The notes: generated by a model not told the origin, from the sequence alone. Numbered from the stretch's first letter, positions 9,621-19,042 are shown. The stretch: DNA of 64,000 bases from Dokdonella fugitiva (GCF_004342425.1 NZ_SLWQ01000001.1:372001-436000); one strand, 5' to 3'. Numbers and translations are program-made.

Positions 9621-11478
9621 GCGCGCGGCCCTCCAGGCGTGCGCGAAACGCCGCACGACGATCCGCGAACGCCACGCCGGAAAGCTCGCGCGACAGCGTC
9701 GCGCGCAGCGACGCGCGCGCCGCCTCGTCGAAGCGGCGACCGTTCGCGGCGGCACTCGCCGCCGCGACGCCGAGCAGCGCGTCGACATCCAGGCCGAGCG
9801 GATGCGTCGCGGCGAGGTGCACGAGCAGCGCCGGCGTCGGCGCCAGGCTCGGGTCCTTCAGCCTGAAACCGAACATAATGCTGCCGATACTCGACAGGCT
9901 GTTCGCCCCGAGGTGGTGGTAGAGATTGTTCACGCGCGTACACACGTGCATGCCGGACAACACGTGGCTCGACGGGATCGCCACGTCCTCTCCGACGTAG
10001 TACTTCATCTCGCGGCCGTCGCCACCCGGGCCGGTCGCGAGACCGCCATGGGTGACCTCGGTGCCGTCCTCGTGCCAGAAGTAGACCTGCGCGACCAGGT
10101 GCCCCGCGGCCGGTATCGACGCGCTCGACCCCGACACGCCGCGACTGACGTAGTGGCCGGTGTCGACGCGCACGCGGGTGATCGGCCCATGCGCCATCGC
10201 GATGCCCGGATCGCGCACGACGCGTGGCTGCGCCGGAAAGCGCCAGTCGTCGCCGTCCGCACGATGGAAATCGATGAGGTCGAAGCCGACGCTGCTCGGC
10301 GGCGCGAGCGGCGACGGCTCGGGGATCGCGGCGGCGGCGTACCCGCTCGTGCGTTGCCAGACGTTGAGTCCCGGGACGATGGAGCCGTCGTACGGCCGGA
10401 TCGCGCTGTAGTCGCCCGGCAGCTCGAGCGCGTCCGGTTTGCCGTACGGGCCGAGCCAGAGCTCGCGCGTGAGCGCGACCGGGCCCTTCCGCAGCCCGCC
10501 CATGGCGGGCCAGAGGTCGCGGAAATCCTTGGCCAGCACGGTCAGCTGCGCGAACGTGGCGTGCGCCGACTTGAGCTTGTCGTAGAGGCCATCCTCGATG
10601 TAGGTGCGGTTGCCGGAAGGCGCGCTGATCCGCGTCGCCGTGACCGGCGCGTTCTGGTCGCCGAGGAATATCGGGTTGTTGATGAAGCGGAAGCGCACGC
10701 CTTCCCAGTGGTGGTCGAACGTCACGCCGTTCGTCGCCACGACCTGCTGCAGCTTGGCGACGTCGCCGGCGACGAGGCCCGGCTCCACGCCGTAGCGCTT
10801 GCCGTTCAGCACCATGTCCTGCAGCAGCATGTGGTGCAGGGTCGCGAACGCGGCGAACAGCGGCAGGAATCGCTCCTCGCGCCCCTGCGGCAGGAACTGC
10901 GGGCGGATGCCGATGCAGAACGCGTCGACCGCGATGTACTTCTGGCGCAGGTCGGCGAGCGACTGTGCGCTGCCGAGCTGCAGGTGGATCTGCTGCAGGC
11001 TCGCGTAATCGGTGAGGTTCGCCTGCAGGCCGGCGATCGCGTTCTGCAGCGCGGCGAATTCGGCGTCGCTGATCGCGCTGTCGACCAGCTGGCTCACGCG
11101 CGCACGGATCACCTGCCACAGGTCGTCGGCGCCAGGCCCGGCGTTCGGCCAGAACAGGCCGACGAGCGTCGTGAACAGGCCGAAGAAGATGCCGCCGACG
11201 CCGGCGAGCGGCGACACCATGCTGGCTGCGGAGAGTATCGAGCCGACGATGGCAAGGGTCGACTTGACCGAGATCAGCGGATCGTCGGCGGCAGCGGGCG
11301 CGTCGTTCGACGCCGGTGGCGCGAACGCGGCGGCGACCGCCGCGGGCAATCGCGCCGGCGCGCCGAACAGTGCCGCGCACGCGCCGCCCGCGAGCAGCTT
11401 CAGCGCGCGGCGGCGCGTTGCCTCGGTCGCGCCGCTCGACCGCGCGGCCCCTGCGTGTCCATTGCCGCCAGCCTTCAT
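9613..11478 (-). CDS. Tat-exported protein with Cry delta-endotoxin-like pore-forming domain
   Basis: 621 residues. I chose ATG 11478 because GGGGGA lies 6 bases upstream and it opens a twin-arginine signal (TRRRALKLLAGG, residues 21-32). Residues about 70-345 follow the order of Cry toxin domain I. They contain a hydrophobic helix ending LAGVGGIFFGLFTTLVGLFW, a helix LWQVIRARVSQLVDSAIS, then FLPLFAAFATLHHMLLQDMV and NGKRYG (compare Cry VPLLSVYVQAANLHLSVLRD and FGQRWG). After these come LTVLAKDFRDLWP and ALTRELWLGPYG (compare Cry LTVLDIVSLFP and QLTREIYTNPV). The remainder looks beta-rich, then a charged helical tail. Cry domain I forms membrane pores; activity here is inferred. Its partners are the upstream M23 peptidase and the downstream beta-helix protein. 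Confidence 0.68.
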   Translation of the reverse strand: MKAGGNGHAGAARSSGATEATRRRALKLLAGGACAALFGAPARLPAAVAAAFAPPASNDAPAAADDPLISVKSTLAIVGSILSAASMVSPLAGVGGIFFGLFTTLVGLFWPNAGPGADDLWQVIRARVSQLVDSAISDAEFAALQNAIAGLQANLTDYASLQQIHLQLGSAQSLADLRQKYIAVDAFCIGIRPQFLPQGREERFLPLFAAFATLHHMLLQDMVLNGKRYGVEPGLVAGDVAKLQQVVATNGVTFDHHWEGVRFRFINNPIFLGDQNAPVTATRISAPSGNRTYIEDGLYDKLKSAHATFAQLTVLAKDFRDLWPAMGGLRKGPVALTRELWLGPYGKPDALELPGDYSAIRPYDGSIVPGLNVWQRTSGYAAAAIPEPSPLAPPSSVGFDLIDFHRADGDDWRFPAQPRVVRDPGIAMAHGPITRVRVDTGHYVSRGVSGSSASIPAAGHLVAQVYFWHEDGTEVTHGGLATGPGGDGREMKYYVGEDVAIPSSHVLSGMHVCTRVNNLYHHLGANSLSSIGSIMFGFRLKDPSLAPTPALLVHLAATHPLGLDVDALLGVAAASAAANGRRFDEAARASLRATLSRELSGVAFADRRAAFRARLEGRAHG

Positions 11479-11513
11479 GATTCCCCCGGATGACATGCGT
11501 TGCGGAACGCCGC

Positions 11514-12746
11514 TCACGGCGTGCAATGCGAAAGCGGAAACGCCCATTCGAACGGCGCCGGCGGCGCCGGATCGGCATCCACGATCGAATAGCTGCGCGG
11601 CATCGACAGCAGCCGCGTGACCGGCGCATCGCGCGCGACGTCGTCGAACAGGCCGGTCGCCTCGTCGAGTCCATCGGCCTGGCCCGTTTCGCGGAAGCGG
11701 TCGAACACGAACGGCACGCCTTCGGACATCAGCGGATCGTTCGCGTCGGACACGTGGAAGTGCAGGTGCGCTTCGCTCGAGTTGCCGCTGTTGCCGAGCA
11801 ACGCGATGACCTGGCCGCGCGCGACGCGGTCGCCTTCGTGCACGCGCAGGCTGCCCGGCTGCAGGTGTGCGTAGAACGCGTAGTGGCCGCCACCGATGTC
11901 CTGCATGATGAAATTGCCGGCCGCGGTCTCGGTCGTCTGTCCGGGGGGATTGAACGGCGGCGTGCCTTGCGGCATGCCGTCGCGCGTCTTCGAGATCGTG
12001 CCGTCGGCGACGGCGAGGATCTCGCGGCCGTAGGCGAGATAGCTCGCGTTGGCGTCGAGCGGACCGACCGCGCGGCGCGCCGCGTCGTCGACGACGACCC
12101 AGTCGATCGCATAGCGCTCGGGCACGTGGAATGCGCCGGTGACGTACGCGCCGTCCGCGCCGCGGATCGGGATCAGCGTGCGTCGGTGCACGCCGGTCGG
12201 ATTGACCGAATCGCCCGCGACCCAGCCCGGCCCGCGGAACGGCAGGCCCACGACCACCGGCCCGGCCTGCGGCAACGGCGTTTCATCGACGATGGTGCGC
12301 GGCGTGCCACCGGCGTCGTCGCAGGCGGTCACCGTGAAGGTGTGGCGCAGCGCGACCGGCGCGGGTGCGCCATCGGCGAGCACGAGGAAGAAGTACAGCA
12401 CGGCGCCGCCACCCGCGGGCACGTCGACCGGATGCGGCTCCGTCTCGCCCGGCGCGGGATTGGGCAACGGATGCATCGTCGCGTCGTAGACGAGCGCATT
12501 GGCCGCGATCGCCGGCCCGTGGTAACGCCGCTCGAGCGCGCCGCCCTGGGCTCGCACGTCGACGAGCCGTGCACATCCGGCGTCGAGGTTGCGCAGGTTG
12601 ACCTCGTAGACGAGCGCGCGTCCCGCCGCGGTCGGCTGCACGCCCGGCGGGTCATGCAGTTCGAGGGTGATCGCCGCGCGCGCGGCGACGGTCGTGAACA
12701 GGGCCGCCGCCGCGGCGGCGAGGTACAGCGGTCGCGATCGCTTCAT
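11514..12746 (-). CDS. Secreted M23-family zinc metallopeptidase
   Basis: 410 residues with a signal peptide (MKRSRPLYLAAAAAALFTT, cleaved near ARA). The N-terminal half is a beta domain. The C-terminal half has the LytM/M23 pattern: HVPERYAIDW supplies the first His/Asp metal ligands, VADGTISK follows, then HYAFYAHLQPGSLRVHEGD and the HLHFH metal/catalytic motif. M23 enzymes cut peptidoglycan cross-bridges or other Gly-rich peptides. First gene of a three-gene minus-strand operon, 35 bp ahead of the Cry-like gene. Its promoter should lie in the 194-bp divergent gap up to 12940. Possible roles are opening target walls or processing the partner proteins; neither is shown. Confidence 0.85.
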   Translation of the reverse strand: MKRSRPLYLAAAAAALFTTVAARAAITLELHDPPGVQPTAAGRALVYEVNLRNLDAGCARLVDVRAQGGALERRYHGPAIAANALVYDATMHPLPNPAPGETEPHPVDVPAGGGAVLYFFLVLADGAPAPVALRHTFTVTACDDAGGTPRTIVDETPLPQAGPVVVGLPFRGPGWVAGDSVNPTGVHRRTLIPIRGADGAYVTGAFHVPERYAIDWVVVDDAARRAVGPLDANASYLAYGREILAVADGTISKTRDGMPQGTPPFNPPGQTTETAAGNFIMQDIGGGHYAFYAHLQPGSLRVHEGDRVARGQVIALLGNSGNSSEAHLHFHVSDANDPLMSEGVPFVFDRFRETGQADGLDEATGLFDDVARDAPVTRLLSMPRSYSIVDADPAPPAPFEWAFPLSHCTP

Positions 12747-12940
12747 GACAGGTCCCGGCCCGGTTCTTCCGGGCGTCGGGGCAGTACGCGCAGGAACGCG
12801 GCGGCGAGGATCATCGCCAGCACCGTCGATGCGGGTGCCGCGGGTGCACGCCATGCGGCCGCCGCCGGGCCGTGGATACCGGTATCCTCGAATGTCCCGG
12901 GGCCGGAGATCAGCGGCTCCGCTGCCGGACCGAGCCTGTC

Positions 12941-13702
12941 ATGAACGACCTGTCGCCTTCGATGGCGCGCCGCCTCGCGGGCATCGCGTTCGCCCTCGCG
13001 CCCGTGTACCCGGCCGCTGCGACGGCCGGCCAGCCGGTGGTCACGCTGACACCGCTCACGGCGACGACGCTGACGTTGCCGGCCGATGGCGAGGCGGTCG
13101 TCCAGTACCTCGCGACGAACCAGTCGAACTTGGCGCATGCATTCGCGATGACGCCGATCGCGGGCGTCGCGCTCGAGCCCGGCAGCGGCCACTGCACCGC
13201 GCCGTTCGTGCTCGCCGCGCACGCGTCGTGCGTGCTCGCGCTGCATTTCACCGGCAGCGCGATGAACGGCGACGTCCATGGCGGACCGCTCGTATGCATC
13301 AACGACAATCCGCTCGCGTGCTGGCAGCCCACGGCGGACGCCCAACTGCACGTGACGCTGCTGCCGGCGCAGGTGGCGACGATCGCCGCGACGCCGGCGG
13401 CGCTGACGATCGCGGTCGGAAGCACCGCGGTGATCACCGTCGACAACGCGGCCGATTCGCCCGTCGCCGCGGAGGGTCTGGCGGTCGAGGTACCGCCCGC
13501 GAGTTCCATCCTCGTCGACCTCGGCAGCTGCGCGGCGCCATTGGCGCCCGCCGCGAGCTGCACGATCGTGATCGGCGGCAGTGCAGCGGAAACGGCGACG
13601 CTCGTCATCGCGGGCGAACACACGACGACGGCCGAGGTCGTCGTCACCCTGGTCGACGATGTCGTATTCGAAGACGGCTTCGACTTCATGCCATCGGCTT
13701 GA
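12941..13702 (+). CDS. Secreted protein with cysteine-containing Ig-like repeats and a GFD tail
   Basis: 253 residues beginning MNDLSPSMARRLAGIAFALA, a plausible signal region cleaved near ATAG. Two successive beta domains each carry a cysteine pair near the end (GHCTAPFVLAAHASCVL; GSCAAPLAPAASCTIV). These resemble the abnormal spindle or choice-of-anchor type Ig domains common in secreted proteins. The C-terminus reads VVFEDGFDFMPSA, a variant of the GFE tail seen elsewhere here. It is divergent from the M23/Cry-like operon with a shared 194-bp upstream region, so co-regulation is possible. No enzymatic function is visible. Confidence 0.78.
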   Translation: MNDLSPSMARRLAGIAFALAPVYPAAATAGQPVVTLTPLTATTLTLPADGEAVVQYLATNQSNLAHAFAMTPIAGVALEPGSGHCTAPFVLAAHASCVLALHFTGSAMNGDVHGGPLVCINDNPLACWQPTADAQLHVTLLPAQVATIAATPAALTIAVGSTAVITVDNAADSPVAAEGLAVEVPPASSILVDLGSCAAPLAPAASCTIVIGGSAAETATLVIAGEHTTTAEVVVTLVDDVVFEDGFDFMPSA

Positions 13703-13768
13703 ACGCGGCGGCAGAGCGACGGACATTGCGCGTGAGCGTGGCATCGCTGCCGGGCGCGCGGGGGCTCG

Positions 13769-14947
13769 TCAATAGTCGGGCAACACGAGGTCGTCGCGCA
13801 GGTCGCGGCCGATGAAGTAATCGGCGATCGCCGGAATGCGCAGCAGGCGCGTCACCCAGTCACGCACGAGCACGCCGGGCGCGGTCTTCGGCGCGAACGA
13901 CGAGGCGAATCGCACCGCGGCCGCCTGTTTGCCGGCGAGGAAGGGCCGCAGCAGCGTTTCATGGCGCGCGAACGCGGTGGCGATGTCGCCGCCGCAGCGG
14001 TCGAGTTCGCCGGCGAGCACGTAGGCTTCGACCATCGCCAGGCCGGTGCCTTCTCCGGCGAGCAGCGACACGCAGGCGGCCGCATCGCCGAGCAACGCGA
14101 CGCGCCCCTTCGTCCACGCCGGCATGCGGATCTGGCTGACGCGATCGAAATACACCTCGCCGGCGCCGGCCATCGCGTCGAGGATCGCCGGACATTCCCA
14201 GCCGACGTCGGCGAACACGTTGGTGAGCACGCGCTTGCGCTCGGCGTCGTCCGACGGCTCGCGCTCGCGCAAGTGCTCATCGGCGAACACGAACAGGAAC
14301 AGGCTGCGGTCGTCGCGCATCGCGAAGCGCGAGACCTGCCGGCCGGCGACGCCGTGGCTGACGTAGGTGAGTTCGTCGCGCGGCCGATAACCGATCGCGT
14401 CGAACGCGGCGACGTGGTAGCCGAGCGAGACCTCGGCGACGTCGTCGGCGCCGAACGCGAGCGCGCGCACGCGCGAGTGCAAGCCGTCGGCTCCGACGAC
14501 GACGTCGACGTCGCGCGCATCGCCGCGCTCGAAGTGCACGCGCGCGCCGCCCGGGCCGTCCTCGATCGACGCGATCGAATCGCCGAAGCGGGTCTCGACC
14601 GCGTCGCCGAGCGCGCCGAAGATCGTCGCCGCGAGGTCGCTGCGGCGCAGGCTCGTGAAGCGGTCGTGGGTGAGGTGCCTGAATACCTCGACGTCGAAGC
14701 CGCCGCGGCGGCGCCCGTGTGCGTCGACGTAGCGCACCTCGCGCACGGGATAGCCGAGTGCGCGCAGATCCGGCACGAGGCCCATCTTCTCGGCGATGTC
14801 ATAGCCGAGGCCCCAGAAGTCGACCACATAGCCGCCCTCGCGCACGGCTGGCGCGCGTTCGACGAGGATGACCTCGTGCCCGGCGCGCTGCAGCCACCAG
14901 GCGAGGGTCGGTCCGGCGATGCCGGCTCCGTTGATCGCGACGCGCAT
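13769..14947 (-). CDS. FAD-dependent monooxygenase (PHBH/UbiH-like)
   Basis: 392 residues, typical for class A flavoprotein monooxygenases. It begins with the Rossmann FAD-binding GAGIAGP motif (residues 7-13), has the middle GADGLHSRVR motif that contacts FAD and NAD(P)H, and the C-terminal GDAAACVSLLAGEGTG motif closing the FAD ribityl site. Relatives hydroxylate aromatic compounds, tetracyclines or polyketides; the substrate cannot be told. Cytoplasmic, single gene, convergent with the upstream secreted protein and divergent from the DUF1800 gene. The start MRVAING is the only sensible one because the reading upstream is arginine-rich. Confidence 0.9.
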   Translation of the reverse strand: MRVAINGAGIAGPTLAWWLQRAGHEVILVERAPAVREGGYVVDFWGLGYDIAEKMGLVPDLRALGYPVREVRYVDAHGRRRGGFDVEVFRHLTHDRFTSLRRSDLAATIFGALGDAVETRFGDSIASIEDGPGGARVHFERGDARDVDVVVGADGLHSRVRALAFGADDVAEVSLGYHVAAFDAIGYRPRDELTYVSHGVAGRQVSRFAMRDDRSLFLFVFADEHLREREPSDDAERKRVLTNVFADVGWECPAILDAMAGAGEVYFDRVSQIRMPAWTKGRVALLGDAAACVSLLAGEGTGLAMVEAYVLAGELDRCGGDIATAFARHETLLRPFLAGKQAAAVRFASSFAPKTAPGVLVRDWVTRLLRIPAIADYFIGRDLRDDLVLPDY

Positions 14948-15184
14948 GCGGATCGCCCGGCGGCGGTACACGCCGGCGAGTATTCGGGTGCGCGCGCAAC
15001 CTCGCGTGAACGCGGGGCTGATGCGGCCCCTGCATGCGAGGGCCGCCAACGCTTCGTCGCACCAGCGTCTCGGTTCGTCGATGCGCATGATGGGAACGAC
15101 CACCGCGTCCCGTCTGCGATGGGCGGCGGCACACGGCGGCGCGATCGCGCCGATCCGTGCTGCGCCGCGACCACAGGGGGCAAC

Positions 15185-16891
15185 ATGCGCATCCTCGATC
15201 ATTCCGGCGCCGCGGTGGCGGCGCTCGTCGCGTTCCTCACGTTCGCGGGCGCCGCCGGCGCGCGCGAGCACGACCTCATCCTGCGCGACGGCTTCGACGC
15301 CGGCTCGCTCCAACCGGCGAGCCGCGGCGAGGCCGCGCGCTTCCTCACCCAGGCGACGTTCGGGCCGAGCGAAGCGGCGATCGACGAACTCGCCGACAGC
15401 GACTACGACCGCTGGATCGACCAGCAGATCGCGCTGCCCGCGACCTACGCGCTGCCGTACATGCGCAGCGTCGAAGGCGTGACCGACCCGCTCGCGCACC
15501 TGCCGTTCCATCGTTATCGCCAGGCGTGGTTCGTCGCCGCCGCGAGCGCGCCCGACCAGCTGCGCCAGCGCGTCGCGTTCGCGCTGAGCGAGATCCTCGT
15601 CGTGTCCGAACGCGGCAACACGCTCGGTGACGACGGCCTCGCGCTCGGCGCCTACCACGACATCCTCGTGCGCGACGCGTTCGGCACCTACCGGCAACTG
15701 CTCGAGGACGTCACGCTGTCGCCCGCGATGGGCCGGTATCTCAGCATGTACCGCAACCGCAAGCCCGATGCGGCGAACAACATCCAGGCCGACGAGAACT
15801 ACGCGCGCGAGGTGATGCAGCTGTTCTCGATCGGCCTCGTCAAGCTCAATCCCGACGGCTCGCCGGTGCTCGTCAATGGCGCGACGGTGCCGACCTACGA
15901 CGGCAGCGTGGTGCGCGCGCTCGCACGCGTGTTCACCGGCTGGGCCTGCCATTGCGCGGCCGGCCAGGACTGCAGCGCCGACCCGTTCGTGGTCGAGACA
16001 TTCACCTGCAGCACCGAACATTCGATGGTGCCGTACGAGGCGTACCACGATCGCGACGAGAAGCGCCTGTTCGACGGCATCGTGCTCGGCGCCGGGCGCG
16101 ACGCACGCAGCGACCTCGCGTCCGCGCTCGATGCGCTCGCGCAGCATCCGAACGTCGGCCCGTTCCTCGGCCGCCAGCTGATCCAGCGGCTGGTGACGAG
16201 CAACCCATCGCCCGCCTACGTCGCGCGCGTCGCCCAGGTGTTCGCCGACGACGGCCACGGCGTGCGCGGCAATCTCGGCGCGGTCGTGCGCGCGATCCTG
16301 CTCGACCCGGAGGCGCGCGTCGGCCATCGCCTCGCGCCGGCGACGTTCGGCAAGGTGCGCGAGCCGCTGCTGCGCGTGACCGCGCTGTGGCGCGCGTTCG
16401 ACGTGACCTGGCAGAGCGACACGCTGTTCCCCGACGATCGCGAGATCCATGAGTCGCACAACCAGTCGCCGCTGTATTCGCCGTCGGTGTTCAACTTCTT
16501 CTCGCCGCGCCACGCGCCGGCGGGCACGCTCGCCGGCGCCGGCCTCGTCGCGCCGGAGATGCAGATCGTCTCGGCCAACTTCGCGATCCGCCTCGCCAAC
16601 GACGTCGACGGCCGCGTGTTCTACGGCTACGCCGGCGGCGAACTCGAAGAGGTCGACCCCGGCGTGCGCGTGCTGCACCTCGAGCGCTGGCGTACGTGGC
16701 TCGCGACGACGGGCAGCGGCGCATTGATCGGGCGCCTCGACGAGCTCCTGCTCGGAGGCGGCATGTCGCCCGCATTGCGCCAGCTCATCGCGACGCGCCT
16801 CGCCGCGATCCCGGCGAGCGACACGCTCGCGCGCGTGCAGAACGCGGCGTACCTCATCGCCACCTCCCCCGAATTCGCGACGCAGCGCTGA
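15185..16891 (+). CDS. DUF1800 family secreted protein
   Basis: 568 residues preceded by GGGGG ribosome-binding bases. The signal peptide (VAALVAFLTFAGAAGA) is followed at once by LILRDGFDAGS, which looks like the GFE tail motif of neighbouring proteins moved to the mature N-terminus. The DUF1800 core has RFLTQATFGPSEAAID, NYAREVMQLFSIGL and SVFNFFSPRHAP. The gene is 11 bp upstream of a DUF1501 gene. This pair is widespread in environmental bacteria and presumably works together; the function remains unknown, with links to carbohydrate or cell-surface metabolism only proposed. Confidence 0.9.
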   Translation: MRILDHSGAAVAALVAFLTFAGAAGAREHDLILRDGFDAGSLQPASRGEAARFLTQATFGPSEAAIDELADSDYDRWIDQQIALPATYALPYMRSVEGVTDPLAHLPFHRYRQAWFVAAASAPDQLRQRVAFALSEILVVSERGNTLGDDGLALGAYHDILVRDAFGTYRQLLEDVTLSPAMGRYLSMYRNRKPDAANNIQADENYAREVMQLFSIGLVKLNPDGSPVLVNGATVPTYDGSVVRALARVFTGWACHCAAGQDCSADPFVVETFTCSTEHSMVPYEAYHDRDEKRLFDGIVLGAGRDARSDLASALDALAQHPNVGPFLGRQLIQRLVTSNPSPAYVARVAQVFADDGHGVRGNLGAVVRAILLDPEARVGHRLAPATFGKVREPLLRVTALWRAFDVTWQSDTLFPDDREIHESHNQSPLYSPSVFNFFSPRHAPAGTLAGAGLVAPEMQIVSANFAIRLANDVDGRVFYGYAGGELEEVDPGVRVLHLERWRTWLATTGSGALIGRLDELLLGGGMSPALRQLIATRLAAIPASDTLARVQNAAYLIATSPEFATQR

Positions 16892-16902
16892 AGGAGCCCG
16901 TC

Positions 16903-18321
16903 ATGTCCCACGATCCCCGTTGCGGCGCACGCCGTCGTTTCCTGCGCAACAGCCTCGCCGCGCTCGCCGGCGGCTACGGCTTCTTCGGCGCACCAGCGAG
17001 CCTCTCGCTGCTCAATCGCGTCTGGGCGCAGGGCGCCGGCGACGACTACAGGGCGCTGGTCTGCGTGTTCCTGCTCGGCGGCAACGATGGGCACAACCTC
17101 GTGGTGCCGCGCGGCGCGGAGTACGCGCTGTACGCGCAGCGCCGGCGTGGGCTCACGCTGCCGCAGGCCTCGCTGTTGCCGCTCTCGCCGCAGGGCTGGG
17201 GCGGCTACCCGGTCGGCCTGCACCCGGCGATGCCCGAGATGGCGCAGCTGTTCGGGCAGGGGCGGCTCGCGATCCTCGGCAGCGTCGGCGCGCTGCTGCA
17301 GCCGGTCACGCGCGAGGAGCACCAGAACGGCAGCGTGCCGCTGCCGCCGCAACTGTTCTCGCACAACGACCAGCAGGATTTCTGGCAGAACCTCGAGGTG
17401 CGTTCGAGCGCCGACCCGACCCCGGTATCGGGCTGGGGCGGCCGCCTCGCCGACCTCGTGCACGCGAGCTACAACGCGGACGCCACGCTGTCGATGAACC
17501 TCTCGCTCGCCGGCACGAATGCGTTCCAGACCGGCCACGTGCTGCAGTCGATCGGCGTCGACACCGGCGAGATCCGCGCGATCCGCAGCCGCGATCCGGA
17601 CGCCGCAGCGGCGTTCCAGTCCTTCCTCGCGACGCCGCAGTCGAATGCGCTTGCCGACGAGTACCGGCGCACGACGCGGCGCGCGATCGACGACTATGCT
17701 ACGCTCGCGACCGCGCTCGATGGCGTCCCGCCGCTCACGACGCCTTTCCCGCCGCCGCCCGAGGTCGGCGCGCCGGCGGCCGACCGCTTCGCGTTCGCGC
17801 TCGGCAGCCAGCTGCGCCGCGCCGCCGAACTCATCGCCGCGCGCGCGACCCTTCGCCATCGCCGCCAGGTGTTCTTCTGTTCGCTCGGCGGCTTCGACAC
17901 GCACGACGCGCAGATGAGCGACCAGCCGCAACTGCTCGCCGGTCTCTCGCGCGCGCTCGCCGCGTTCGACGCGGCGACGCGCGAACTCGGCGTCGACCCG
18001 TCGGTGACGACCTTCGTCGCGAGCGAGTTCGGACGCTCGCTCACGAGCAACGGCGACGGCTCGGACCACAGCTGGGGCAACCACCTGTTCGTGCTCGGTG
18101 GCGGCGTGCGCGGCGGGCGCATCTATGGTTCGATGCCCGACCTCGCCGCGGCGAGCGCCGATTTCACCTGGGACGGCCACCTGCTTCCGCGCATCGCGGT
18201 CGACCAGTACGGCGCGACGCTCGCGCGCTGGTTCGGCGTGACCGACGCGACCGCGCTCGACACGATCTTCCCGAATCTGCATGCGTTCGCGCAGGGCGAC
18301 CTCGGGTTCATGCAGGCGTGA
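16903..18321 (+). CDS. DUF1501 family Tat-exported protein
   Basis: 472 residues. AAGGAG sits 6 bp upstream of the ATG. The N-terminus has a twin-arginine-like motif (RRRFLRNSLAALAGG) and a hydrophobic stretch ending near VWAQG. Family motifs include CVFLLGGNDGHNLVVPR near the N-terminus, QVFFCSLGGFDTHDAQ in the middle and SEFGRSLTSNGDGSDHSWG near the C-terminus, a sulfatase/alkaline-phosphatase-like metal-site arrangement. Forms an operon with the DUF1800 gene. Substrate and activity are unestablished. Confidence 0.9.
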   Translation: MSHDPRCGARRRFLRNSLAALAGGYGFFGAPASLSLLNRVWAQGAGDDYRALVCVFLLGGNDGHNLVVPRGAEYALYAQRRRGLTLPQASLLPLSPQGWGGYPVGLHPAMPEMAQLFGQGRLAILGSVGALLQPVTREEHQNGSVPLPPQLFSHNDQQDFWQNLEVRSSADPTPVSGWGGRLADLVHASYNADATLSMNLSLAGTNAFQTGHVLQSIGVDTGEIRAIRSRDPDAAAAFQSFLATPQSNALADEYRRTTRRAIDDYATLATALDGVPPLTTPFPPPPEVGAPAADRFAFALGSQLRRAAELIAARATLRHRRQVFFCSLGGFDTHDAQMSDQPQLLAGLSRALAAFDAATRELGVDPSVTTFVASEFGRSLTSNGDGSDHSWGNHLFVLGGGVRGGRIYGSMPDLAAASADFTWDGHLLPRIAVDQYGATLARWFGVTDATALDTIFPNLHAFAQGDLGFMQA

Positions 18322-18339
18322 GGCGTTCGCTCCGCACCC

Positions 18340-18371
18340 GGCGGCACGCGCATGCGCGCGTACCGCCCTAC
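18340..18371. repeat. REP-like palindrome, copy 1
   Basis: GGCGGCACGCG, a short spacer, then CGCGTACCGCCCTAC: an imperfect inverted repeat just after the DUF1501 gene. The same sequence recurs near 21090, 40311, 51982 and 52045, always outside intact genes, which is the behaviour of a REP element. Confidence 0.75.
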
Positions 18372-18540
18372 GCGCAAACCGAACGCTCCGCGGTGGATGC
18401 GGTGGTACCGCAACATGCATGATGCGATGCGCGTCGTGCGTGCGGCGGCGTTGCCAAGGGCGTGGCGCGGGGATACCGTCACGGGTGCGGCAGGTTGCGC
18501 TTGCGCTCCCGTCGCTGGCAATCCTGACGGGTAGACGGCC

Positions 18541-18906
18541 ATGGCGAACGAAGCGAGCACACCATCCTCGAATGCCGACTGGAACGTCGCCGGCGTGCAG
18601 ACCGCGACCGGCGTCGACGGGCGCGCGCGCGTGGAGGTGCTCGTGCGCGGACGGTATACCGGCAATGTCGATCGCGGCCATGGCGTCGACCAGTTGCGTG
18701 TCGCGGTGTGGGACGACGGGCAGGAGATGGATTTCAAGGTCGTCGACATCGCGCTCGGCACGACCGCGGCGCTGAGCGTGCGGCTCGGTTTCGACGGGCG
18801 CTACGCGGAAGTCGCCGATGGTATCGGCATCGTCGTCACCACGGGTTCGGATGCGGGCGGCGAGCACGTGTTCCATCTTGATCCGTTCTTCCCCGCGAAG
18901 GGTTGA
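18541..18906 (+). CDS. Small protein of unknown function
   Basis: 121 residues, acidic, without a signal peptide or membrane segment. Third-position GC is high throughout, supporting real coding. The sequence alternates charged and hydrophobic residues in a beta-rich pattern (RARVEVLVRGRYTGNV; HVFHLDPFFPAKG). I do not recognise a family. It stands alone, 220 bp after the DUF1501 gene and 136 bp before the B3 lactamase, in the same orientation as both. Confidence 0.65.
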   Translation: MANEASTPSSNADWNVAGVQTATGVDGRARVEVLVRGRYTGNVDRGHGVDQLRVAVWDDGQEMDFKVVDIALGTTAALSVRLGFDGRYAEVADGIGIVVTTGSDAGGEHVFHLDPFFPAKG

Positions 18907-19042
18907 AGCCTCGCAGCGCCTCGCTCGCGCGACGCGGGAGTCGCACGGGCGCACGCGTGCGATTGCCCGCGAATCGCCGCATGTGCGCCTTTCGAGGGTT
19001 GCAGCCCTGCGCGATGCTGGGCGGCCGAAACCAAGGAGCTGC

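Noticed and set aside
6186..9866. A 1226-codon open frame on the plus strand opposite the giant beta-helix gene
   Set aside because: Composition is Ala/Arg/Asp-rich without domains, and it is explained by the codon pattern of the opposite gene. The minus-strand reading has a signal peptide and recognisable repeats.
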